Shown here: positions 1-4,528 of the stretch, in pieces | Layout: every line of letters starts with the position of its first letter | Numbering within the stretch: the stretch's first letter is position 1 | NCBI GenBank assembly: GCA_026993285.1 | Contig: JALWTZ010000171.1 | Coordinates: 1-7,073 of the forward strand | Source: Lysobacterales bacterium | GTDB taxonomy: Bacteria; Pseudomonadota; Gammaproteobacteria; Xanthomonadales; S139-57 | DNA length: 7,073 nt | Direction of reading: 5' to 3' | Notes under the pieces: generated by a model | The model's database searches: none | What the model was told of the DNA's origin: nothing | Seen by the model: only the letters and a program-made list of their open reading frames with translations | Made by a program: the position numbers and the translations under genes

Positions 1-15
1 TTCTTGCCTGAAAGG

Positions 16-138
16 CTAATATTTATCAGTCATTTTGAATGACTGATGGATGCATAATATATAATGCATATATTTAACAGAAAATGGCCTATAAACTTCT
101 GCAGTATAGGATATAATGCTGTATGAATAATCTCTCAT
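16..138 (-). CDS. Possible 40-aa ORF at the start of the partial fifth cassette
   Basis: A 40-codon ORF begins at an ATG whose last-but-one bases overlap the R' core (GTTAG-ATG) and ends at TAG at 16-18. The peptide starts MRDYSYSIIS and ends MTDKY; it is rich in aromatic residues and matches no family I recognise. There is no good ribosome binding site, because the upstream bases belong to the attC site. The reading frame also runs through two palindromic sequences, which argues against a conserved protein. It may be a chance ORF in the leader of a cassette whose real gene lies off the left edge. Low confidence. Confidence 0.2.
   Translation of the reverse strand: MRDYSYSIISYTAEVYRPFSVKYMHYILCIHQSFKMTDKY
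25..47. repeat. 10-bp perfect inverted repeat with 3-nt loop
   Basis: ATCAGTCATT and AATGACTGAT flank a 3-base loop. Neither strand has a T-run after the stem, so it does not look like an intrinsic terminator. It lies near the left edge, inside the partial fifth cassette; it could be an operator or a structured leader. Confidence 0.6.
50..69. repeat. 20-bp near-perfect AT-rich palindrome
   Basis: Two ATGCAT hexamers, each palindromic, flank an ATATAT centre. Only one mismatched pair breaks the symmetry over 20 bp. It sits 2 bp from the 25-47 hairpin in the partial fifth cassette. The spacing and symmetry resemble an operator for a dimeric regulator, but nothing here shows what would bind it. 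Confidence 0.5.
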
Positions 139-196
139 CTAACACTTGGCATAAAGCGCGAGTGATAGCAAGTCGCTTTTGATACCATTGTTATAC
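137..196 (-). repeat. attC site closing the 138-aa membrane-protein cassette
   Basis: Read on the minus strand, the site runs from R'' GTATAAC (196-190) to R' GTTAGAT (143-137), 60 bp, the classic '59-base element' size. Inside are imperfectly complementary L'' and L' arms (GGTATCAAAAGCG against CGCTTTATGCC) around a short variable centre. R'' departs from RYYYAAC at one position. It also does not complement the cassette's own start core GTTAGCA except in TAAC, so this site may be degenerate or recombinant. Confidence 0.75.
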
Positions 197-203
197 AGTA
201 TCT

Positions 204-620
204 TCATCCACCACCTTGCATAGAAATCACAGGAACTAGAGTAGCTATTAATCCTGTGCCTGCTACTACAATAAATGAGAGAACAAAGCGTTTGTTTCCT
301 AATATGGCCATGTTTTTTGGGAAATAATCAGATACTCCCTCATTTTCATAGATTTTCTCAAGGGCTTCATGGCACCGTATACAGATGCGCTTGCTATTTA
401 CTAGGGCAATAAGGGCGGCGCCACTTACGAATAAGACGCCAACCAAAAAAATACCAAAGATGGCTATAGAGCCTCTACCAGCTGCAATACTTGAAGCTTG
501 TGCCCAATTTATAAACATAACCAGAATATTGAACAGCACTGCACTTATTACAAACACTGTGTCAGATTTCGAGCTTCTATCAAGCTCATATACTAGGTAG
601 TCATGAACCTTCTCAATCAT
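204..620 (-). CDS. Three-helix membrane protein, cassette-encoded, function unknown
   Basis: A 138-aa protein with no family that I recognise. It starts with a short charged N-terminus (MIEKVHDYLVYELDRSSKSD), followed by hydrophobic helices at about residues 21-41, 51-74 and 111-133. A soluble segment of about 35 residues between helices 2 and 3 contains a C80-x-x-C83 pair and an acidic, probably helical stretch. It ends in a glycine-rich tail just after helix 3. The start at 620 lies 19 bp after the upstream attC core, with a weak purine-rich GGAAAAAG ahead of it. It is the only gene of its cassette (143-645). The general layout (short cytoplasmic head, clustered helices, small soluble patch) recalls small membrane effectors of bacterial immune systems, but I see no diagnostic motif. 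Treat it as an uncharacterised inner-membrane protein. Confidence 0.75.
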   Translation of the reverse strand: MIEKVHDYLVYELDRSSKSDTVFVISAVLFNILVMFINWAQASSIAAGRGSIAIFGIFLVGVLFVSGAALIALVNSKRICIRCHEALEKIYENEGVSDYFPKNMAILGNKRFVLSFIVVAGTGLIATLVPVISMQGGG

Positions 621-639
621 TTTCTTTTTCCGTATGTTG

Positions 640-703
640 TGCTAACCGGCTGCCGAAGGAGCGCTAGCGACTGAGGCAGTCCGAGTTAAGTGCCTTGTTC
701 GGC
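640..703 (-). repeat. attC site closing the toxin-antitoxin cassette
   Basis: Minus strand: R'' GCCGAAC (703-697), L'' arm containing CGGACTGCC, centre, L' arm GGCAGCCG, then R' GTTAGCA (646-640); 64 bp. The arms pair as CGG(A)CTGCC with GGCAGCCG, leaving one extrahelical A, the usual strand-selection feature of attC. The R''/L'' half (AACAAGGCACTTAACTCGGAC) closely parallels that of the 1839-1910 site (AACAAGGCGCTCGTTCGGAC), which supports this boundary over a shorter one at ACTTAAC (691-685). The broken toxin's original stop codon TAA lies inside the site. Confidence 0.85.
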
Positions 704-991
704 TCTTTTTCTTTCCTGCCATACCGCAGGATTTCTCCGCTGATGAAGAACAGCTATAACAACAACATCCATATTATTGTTTATGAAGTAAATCGAATAA
801 GGAAACCTATTGCAAAGAGCTCAACGAACATCACCCATAACTTCCATGTATAAGCTTTGATGTTCCTCAATTTTTCGTAGCTTCGATCCGATCTCTTCAA
901 TGAAGGCGCTTCCTAGACCAGCCTGTTTCTCTTCGTACCACTCATATGCAGATCTAACGTCTTCTTCTGCTTCCTTTCTGACAATAAGCAT
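686..991 (-). pseudogene. ParE/RelE-family toxin gene interrupted by an in-frame TGA
   Basis: Read through, the frame encodes 101 residues of the ParE/RelE toxin fold. It shows the N-terminal KEAEEDVRSAYEWYEEKQAGLG helix region, the FIEEIGSKLRKIE helix, RFPYSIYF in the sheet, and the C-terminal VLHQRRNPAVWQER signature. Codon 57 (823-821) is TGA, between GDVR and ALCNRFPY. Family members normally have arginine there (VRRALLRRFPY), so a single CGA-to-TGA transition explains it. The product would be a 56-aa N-terminal fragment without the core strands and C-terminal catalytic or target-binding segment. Everything after the stop remains in frame with no further stop until TAA at 688-686, so the lesion looks recent, or is a sequencing error. 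The ATG follows the antitoxin stop by 7 bp, implying translational coupling. Readthrough would restore the toxin. Confidence 0.85.
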
Positions 992-998
992 CTTGATT

Positions 999-1214
999 TC
1001 ACTTTAATATTCTTTTCTTTACATCCTCCCAAGGCGATCCTTCGTTTGGATTGGCGTGGTACGCTTCCAGGCGTTTTTCCAACTCTTTCTTATGCCACTC
1101 GGGTATCTCTACCGCTTCCGGCATGTCAACGATTGAATCCCATATGTCCTCTACAAGCTGGATACGCTGCTGAATCGGCATCTTTGCAATTTCTGAAGCT
1201 GTTATTGATTTCAT
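999..1214 (-). CDS. Type II antitoxin, addiction-module (PF09720-like) family
   Basis: A 71-aa protein matching the 'putative addiction module component' antitoxins (TIGR02574/PF09720). It has an N-terminal helix, then IQQRIQLVEDIWDSI, the central PEAVEIPEWHKKELEKRLEAY segment and C-terminal NEGSPWEDVKKRI. All are family hallmarks and the length is typical. In this family the antitoxin neutralises the co-encoded ParE/RelE-like toxin by direct binding and usually autoregulates the pair. The start at 1214 is supported by a GGAG (1226-1223) 8 nt upstream. It is first in its cassette, with the toxin frame beginning 7 bp after its stop. Because that toxin carries a nonsense codon, this antitoxin may now act without a partner, or protect against related toxins. 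TA cassettes commonly stabilise large cassette arrays. Confidence 0.9.
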   Translation of the reverse strand: MKSITASEIAKMPIQQRIQLVEDIWDSIVDMPEAVEIPEWHKKELEKRLEAYHANPNEGSPWEDVKKRILK

Positions 1215-1250
1215 TTCAATTTCTCCGGATTGAACGTAGTTGTCTTCCTA

Positions 1251-1308
1251 GCCGAACGCTCCGGTTCAGCGGCGGCGGGACGCCGACCGCTGGAACCGAT
1301 TGTTAGCG
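1251..1308 (-). repeat. attC site closing the lipoprotein cassette
   Basis: Minus strand: R'' CGCTAAC (1308-1302), L'' CGGTTCCAGCGG, centre, L' CCGCTGAACCG, R' GTTCGGC (1257-1251); 58 bp. The arms pair fully except for one extrahelical C in L'', as is typical of attC. R' is GTTCGGC rather than the usual GTTRRRY, yet it is exactly complementary to the R'' (GCCGAAC) at the far end of the next cassette. The TAA stop of the lipoprotein gene lies within R''. Confidence 0.9.
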
Positions 1309-1821
1309 CTTATTGCTTGCTGGCCTTATTGTGTATTGAGCAAAGTGCTTCCATGTACCATCTTCTTGCTTTGATTCAATCACCAATTGCCATGATCTCC
1401 CGACCACATCGTAGATCAAAGTGTCACGAAAAGGTCTTTCCTCGTATGGCACGATGAAACGAATCATGCTTTGCGTTACCGTTCCTGTGCCGTGAGGGAT
1501 TGAGAACTTCGCTCCGAAGCTGTCCATCCAATGGGCGATGATTGCACCACTTTCGTCGTCATACCCAATAAACACACGGGCTTCATACTCGGGGACAGAT
1601 GCCGTATCCTTCATATGGAGTTCAGTGAAGGTGCCCGCCAGCGTAGGTTTGGCTACCATGTCATAGACAACGGGCTTTCCCATCACATCACCTTTCATGG
1701 TCCAATTTCCGTCTAGCAATTGGAGCAATCTTGGGCGTTGATCGGCCTGCGCGGCAACGGGTGGGGAAAGCGCGCACCCAAATAACATCGTCAGGGCTAG
1801 TGGTGCGAGTATCAATCTCAT
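1303..1821 (-). CDS. Predicted lipoprotein with small beta-rich (DUF1579-like) domain
   Basis: A 172-aa product exported and probably lipidated. The N-terminus MRLILAPLALTMLFGC is a lipoprotein signal with lipobox LFGC (Cys16 as +1), followed by a short linker. The body has alternating strands and motifs (LLDGNWTMKGDVMGKP, FTELHMKD, VFIGYDDESGAIIAHWMDSFGAKFS, DGTWKHFAQYTIRP) like DUF1579/lipocalin-like small barrels seen in many proteobacterial and cassette proteins. I infer that assignment from pattern only; the ligand is unknown. I start the gene at 1821, not at the longer ATG at 1851. A strong AGGAGGG (1835-1829) sits 7 nt upstream, and the extra N-terminal residues would be read from the attC site and spoil the signal peptide. 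The stop TAA falls inside the downstream attC core. It is the only gene of its cassette. Confidence 0.8.
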   Translation of the reverse strand: MRLILAPLALTMLFGCALSPPVAAQADQRPRLLQLLDGNWTMKGDVMGKPVVYDMVAKPTLAGTFTELHMKDTASVPEYEARVFIGYDDESGAIIAHWMDSFGAKFSIPHGTGTVTQSMIRFIVPYEERPFRDTLIYDVVGRSWQLVIESKQEDGTWKHFAQYTIRPASNKR

Positions 1822-1828
1822 TCTGGAA

Positions 1829-1835
1829 CCCTCCT
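1829..1835 (-). promoter_or_regulatory. Strong Shine-Dalgarno of the lipoprotein gene
   Basis: AGGAGGG on the minus strand, 7 nt before the ATG at 1821 and 4 nt after the attC core. It decides the start and shows that this cassette carries its own translation signal, unlike the upstream apeA-like cassette. Confidence 0.85.
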
Positions 1836-1838
1836 GAG

Positions 1839-1910
1839 CGCTAACGACCAAGCTGTGCGGCGCAAACGGAGCGTAGCGTAGTTTGCGTCCGAACGAGCGC
1901 CTTGTTAGAT
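1839..1910 (-). repeat. attC site closing the ApeA-like cassette
   Basis: Minus strand: R'' ATCTAAC (1910-1904) to R' GTTAGCG (1845-1839), 72 bp. The arms GGACGCAAAC and GTTTGCGCC pair with one extrahelical A, and the centre extends the stem through GTAGCG/CGCTAC-type pairing. R'' is the exact complement of the GTTAGAT that begins the same cassette at 3347-3341. The apeA-like stop codon is 1 bp from R''. Confidence 0.9.
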
Positions 1911-1911
1911 T

Positions 1912-3333
1912 TCATTTGGAGCGGCTCACCGGGAAATTCCAACGATATCTTTGACATTCTTTTGCTTGATTGTGTAATAAAATCATATCCACACCCGCAG
2001 CCGCCAACATTTCAAGCTCAAGAAGCATTTTTAGGAACTCCCTGTACTCCACCAGCTTATTGATGTCTGGAGCAACATTTCCATCGCCCTCAGAATAATG
2101 AGTGTAGTAGTTTCGAGCTTTTACTATGGATCGAACTTTACTCTTCCAATCTGGTACATACAACCTAAATACGTCTTCGTGACTAGAGGACATCATTTTT
2201 AGTCGTTTAGAGAGAGAAAGTTCGTTAAAAAATTCCAGCCTTTGTTTATATGCCTGTTTTACATCCTTATTAAGTTCAGGCGGTATAGCCGAATCAAGGG
2301 CAGGTAAAGCTTTTTCCTGAAAATCATCGATAGGTATATATGTTCCGCCATATCTCCTTCGGTGGAAGACTTCCGCTGCCTGCGCAAGTGACAAGAAAGT
2401 TGATTCTATGTATTTGTTCGTTCCGTATAGTGAAGAGAAATATAGCGACCTCGATGGGGATATCTCAGCTGCTACTGCTGCCCATGTTTTGAGTATGTCG
2501 TGAAAGTTATCTTTGATCGCTGCGTAGGGAATTAATATATCAAGCGGATGAGGCAATCTATCTGATTGTGGTTTTTGAACCGAAGAGAAGTACACATGTA
2601 GATGAGGCGGTATTTTTGTGCCGTCTTCTCTCGTTTCGATATCATAATCTCCTACAAGGGTCACCTCTTGGGGTTGGTTGTATTCGAGAACGCAGATTGA
2701 GAAGAACTGAATCAGTTCATTTAATTTTTCTAAATAGTAGCCTAGCGACTCAGGGGCATCCTTTTTAAGCGTGACCCATACGATTTCCTTAAATTCAATT
2801 TGCTCAGTTAGCGGCCCTCCAAAAGGGACTTTATCGGTACTGAAACCAAATTCTATGCTCAGACCTTTTGAGTACTCAAACCTGAAAGGTTTTTTTGCCT
2901 TATACTTAATCGTAAATGATCGAAAATCACCTTCCTCGTGTTCTACCGACACCCCAGACTCAAAGAACCAACGTTGTAACCCCGGCCATTTTAAACACAA
3001 TTCACTGAAAGCATTTTCAACCTTTTCCTGGGGTACTAGCCCTCCAACTAACACATAGTTTACTAAGATAACTCTTTTCTCTATGCCGCTGCTTGACCAT
3101 GATGTATTTAGATCAAAGCACTTAAGAAGCGTAATTAGCTTTCCATCTGTTGTACGGCCATGTAACACTTCATATTCTCTCGATTCCGATTTTGAGAATG
3201 GAAGATGCCCAGTATTATTTATCGTAAGTATCAGCTTTGCCGCGTCTTCGTCAGCAATCAATCTTCCAGCAAGTTGAGTGTCTGGGTCGTCAGGCACCCA
3301 CCAAAAGCCTTCGAATTCAGGTAAATTGTGCAT
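1912..3333 (-). CDS. apeA: ApeA-like HEPN-domain protein, candidate antiphage abortive-infection effector
   Basis: A 473-aa protein with the two-part layout of the ApeA family. The N-terminal domain (about 1-270) opens with FEGFWWVPDDP and carries the typical YEVLHGRTTDGKLITLLKCF (55-73), followed by strands VILVNYVLVGG and the PGLQRWF segment. The C-terminal part (about 295-450) is an Apea-type HEPN domain: FLSLAQAAEVFHRRRY (313-328), then KARNYYTHYS (406-414) with the Rx4H motif R407-NYYT-H412 of HEPN ribonucleases. ApeA is known as a single-gene antiphage system needing its HEPN residues; RNA cleavage on infection leading to abortive infection is the expected role, inferred from the family. 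The start at 3333 is forced by an in-frame TAG 9 nt upstream and a lack of nearby internal starts, but no Shine-Dalgarno precedes it. It is the first cassette, transcribed in the same direction as the serS operon. Both catalytic-motif residues are intact, so the gene looks functional. Confidence 0.85.
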   Translation of the reverse strand: MHNLPEFEGFWWVPDDPDTQLAGRLIADEDAAKLILTINNTGHLPFSKSESREYEVLHGRTTDGKLITLLKCFDLNTSWSSSGIEKRVILVNYVLVGGLVPQEKVENAFSELCLKWPGLQRWFFESGVSVEHEEGDFRSFTIKYKAKKPFRFEYSKGLSIEFGFSTDKVPFGGPLTEQIEFKEIVWVTLKKDAPESLGYYLEKLNELIQFFSICVLEYNQPQEVTLVGDYDIETREDGTKIPPHLHVYFSSVQKPQSDRLPHPLDILIPYAAIKDNFHDILKTWAAVAAEISPSRSLYFSSLYGTNKYIESTFLSLAQAAEVFHRRRYGGTYIPIDDFQEKALPALDSAIPPELNKDVKQAYKQRLEFFNELSLSKRLKMMSSSHEDVFRLYVPDWKSKVRSIVKARNYYTHYSEGDGNVAPDINKLVEYREFLKMLLELEMLAAAGVDMILLHNQAKECQRYRWNFPVSRSK

Positions 3334-3340
3334 GTATGAA

Positions 3341-3408
3341 ATCTAACAGTCCAATAGACTGCACGCACTGGTTAGCACAATAGACTGCGCGCTACCTATT
3401 GTGCTAAC
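3341..3408 (-). mobile_element. Array boundary: core site GTTAGAT plus possible gene-less mini-cassette or attI/attC remnant
   Basis: GTTAGAT (minus, 3347-3341) starts the ApeA-like cassette. Upstream on the minus strand lie GTTAGCA (3408-3402) and TGCTAAC (3377-3371), an exactly complementary start/end core pair like those of the true cassettes but only about 61 bp apart from crossover to crossover. The spacing TGCTAAC to GTTAGAT is only 37 bp, shorter than a normal attC, with just a 5-bp CAGTC/GACTG stem. It could be a decayed attC, a mini-cassette, or a recombination target at the chromosome-array junction. I see no recognisable attI. Confidence 0.45.
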
Positions 3409-3441
3409 CAGTGCGTTTGTGCGGATCGGGTTCTTGTCCAT
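3343..3441 (-). CDS. Possible 32-aa leader ORF ending just before the apeA-like gene
   Basis: ATG at 3441-3439 opens a 32-codon ORF (MDKNPIRTNALVSTIG to ACSLLDC) preceded by AGGGTG 5 nt upstream, a plausible ribosome binding site. It reads through the 21-bp inverted repeat and stops at TAG within the GTTAGAT core, 9 nt before the apeA-like ATG, which has no ribosome binding site of its own. The arrangement resembles ORF-11 in the attI1 site of class 1 integrons, which is known to help translate cassette genes lacking a Shine-Dalgarno. The peptide sequence itself is probably not important. The role is inferred from position only. Confidence 0.35.
   Translation of the reverse strand: MDKNPIRTNALVSTIGSAQSIVLTSACSLLDC
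3363..3416. repeat. 21-bp perfect inverted repeat with 12-nt GC-rich loop at the array edge
   Basis: The left arm 3363-3383 (ACGCACTGG...CACAATAG) and right arm 3396-3416 are exact reverse complements. The loop, 3384-3395, contains GCGCGC. Each arm contains a GTTAGCA/TGCTAAC cassette core. An 11-bp direct repeat CAATAGACTGC at 3352-3362 and 3378-3388 overlaps it at a 26-bp spacing. No T-run follows on either strand, so it is not a standard intrinsic terminator. Confidence 0.9.
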
Positions 3442-3517
3442 GCTTACACCCTGAATGCCTGTGGCTATTGGGCAACAGCTTACACAAAATGCAGTTCCTT
3501 TGCATGGTGTCGCGGGT

Positions 3518-4528
3518 TTATCCCCAGGGGCTGTTGCCGGCTTGCGGGCGGGTGAGCCACCAGGCCTGGTGGATGCGGGGGTTGCGGCGGTAGTCTTCGG
3601 GCAGGGTTTTTCGGCTGATGTCTTCCGGTTGCCAATGGGCCAGTGCGGGTTCATCCAGCTTGAAGCGGCGCAGGTTGTTGGAGAACAACAGTTTGCCGCC
3701 GGGTTTGAGCAGGCGGCGGATATAGCCGATGAGTTCCACATGGTCGCGCTGGATGTCCAGGGTGCGGTGCATGCGGCTGGAGGTGGAGAAACTGGGCGGG
3801 TCGAGGAATACCAGGTCGTAGCGTTGGCCATCGCCGCCCTGTTCCAGCCATTGCAGGCAGTCAGCATGTATCAGCCGGTGTTGCTGGCGGTCATCAAAGC
3901 CGTTGCGTGCGAGGTTGCGGCTGGCCCAGTCCAGATAGGTGCGGGAGAGGTCCACGGTGGTGGTGGAGGCCGCGCCGCCGGCGGCCATGTGGACGCTGGC
4001 GGTGCCGGTATAGGCAAAGAGATTGAGGCAGTGCCGGTCTTGCGCGGATTTCCGCAGCAGGGCGCGGGTGATGCGGTGGTCGAGAAACAGCCCGGTATCC
4101 AGATAGTCGTCGAAGTTGACTTCGAATTGCAGGCCGTCTTCTTCCACCCAATGGCTCTGGCCCTTTTCCGCCAGTTTTTCGTACTGGGCCTTGCCCTTTT
4201 GACGCTGACGGAGCTTGAAGTGCAGGTGATCTTGTTCCAGTTGCAGCACTTCGGCAATGACCGCCAGCCCGGCTTCGCGCCGGGCCTGGGTTTTTTCTTC
4301 CGGGATGTTGGCCGGGGCCTGATATTCCTGCACCACCACATGCAGGCCGTCATCCATCGTGTGGTAGAGGTCCACGGCCAGGGCGAATTCCGGCAGGTCG
4401 GCGTCATAGAGCCGCCAGGCCTGTACCCCGGCCCTTCTGGCCCAGCGGCCCAGTTGTTTGTGGTTCTTGCGCAGGCGGTTGGCCAGCATGTCCCGTTGGG
4501 CGAGGCTGACCCAGGCCCGCGGGCTCAT
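3518..4528 (-). CDS. rlmK: RlmK-type 23S rRNA m7G methyltransferase, stand-alone form
   Basis: A 336-aa class I SAM-dependent methyltransferase that matches the C-terminal half of E. coli RlmKL, which makes m7G2069 in 23S rRNA. It shows ANRLRKNHKQLGRWARR (16-32), YDADLPEF, RQRQKGKAQYEKLAEKG (108-123), YLDTGLFLDHR (142-152), SAM motif I LNLFAYTGTASVH (168-180), TVDLSRTYLDWASRN (191-205), D223, the DPPSF motif (243-247) and FSNN (282-285). The N-terminal THUMP and RlmL (m2G2445) half of the fused enzyme is absent, and the start lies inside the serS stop (ATGA overlap), so this is a complete separate gene rather than a truncation. The product acts on ribosomal RNA in the cytoplasm. About eleven residues follow the usual family end. 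It is the last operon gene before the cassette array. Confidence 0.88.
   Translation of the reverse strand: MSPRAWVSLAQRDMLANRLRKNHKQLGRWARRAGVQAWRLYDADLPEFALAVDLYHTMDDGLHVVVQEYQAPANIPEEKTQARREAGLAVIAEVLQLEQDHLHFKLRQRQKGKAQYEKLAEKGQSHWVEEDGLQFEVNFDDYLDTGLFLDHRITRALLRKSAQDRHCLNLFAYTGTASVHMAAGGAASTTTVDLSRTYLDWASRNLARNGFDDRQQHRLIHADCLQWLEQGGDGQRYDLVFLDPPSFSTSSRMHRTLDIQRDHVELIGYIRRLLKPGGKLLFSNNLRRFKLDEPALAHWQPEDISRKTLPEDYRRNPRIHQAWWLTRPQAGNSPWG

Larger units (their letters stand above)
1..3347 (-). mobile_element. Integron gene cassette array, 4 complete cassettes plus one partial
   Basis: A run of single-gene or two-gene units, all read on the minus strand and each closed by an attC site. Using the G^TTRRRY crossover rule, the cassettes span about 1845-3346 (ApeA-like), 1257-1844 (lipoprotein), 646-1256 (toxin-antitoxin), 143-645 (membrane protein) and 1-142 (partial). 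Start and end cores are exact complements in the first three (GTTAGAT/ATCTAAC, GTTAGCG/CGCTAAC, GTTCGGC/GCCGAAC), which is the expected signature of circularisable cassettes. Base composition is visibly more AT-rich than in the neighbouring serS operon and differs between cassettes. No integrase gene is present in the window. The array continues beyond the left edge. Confidence 0.9.

Noticed and set aside
685..691. ACTTAAC as the R'' core of the attC after the toxin
   Set aside because: It would give a symmetrical but short site (52 bp). GCCGAAC at 697-703 exactly complements the cassette's start core and aligns with the neighbouring attC at 1839-1910.
821..823. TGA as a selenocysteine or programmed readthrough codon in the toxin
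   Set aside because: The family has arginine, not cysteine, at this position. The following base is G rather than the leaky C context, and no SECIS-like hairpin is evident. A nonsense change is simpler.
1046..1457. Plus-strand ORFs of 86 and 75 codons opposite the antitoxin and lipoprotein genes
   Set aside because: Shadows running through an attC site and opposite well-supported genes, without ribosome binding sites or family features.
1822..1851. Upstream ATG at 1851 as lipoprotein start
   Set aside because: It lies in the attC site, lacks a Shine-Dalgarno and adds ten residues ahead of a clean signal peptide. The ATG at 1821 has AGGAGGG at ideal spacing.
3363..3416. Inverted repeat as an intrinsic terminator for the serS operon
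   Set aside because: The stem is long but neither strand shows a T-run after it, and its arms contain cassette core sequences.
3486..3505. ATGCA/TGCAT hairpin followed by TTTT just after rlmK
   Set aside because: The stem is only 5 bp, AT-rich, with a 7-nt loop and a T-run of four; too weak to call a terminator.
3406..3507. 33-aa minus-strand ORF (MQRNCILCKLLP...) after rlmK
   Set aside because: No ribosome binding site and no recognisable family; the CxxC is probably chance, and it ends in the inverted repeat.
3343..3867. 174-codon minus-strand ORF across the rlmK 3' end and the array boundary
   Set aside because: Its upstream part is a +1 frame shadow of rlmK with Ser/Ala/Pro-rich sequence. 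Only its last 32 codons (from 3441) are discussed, as a possible leader ORF.
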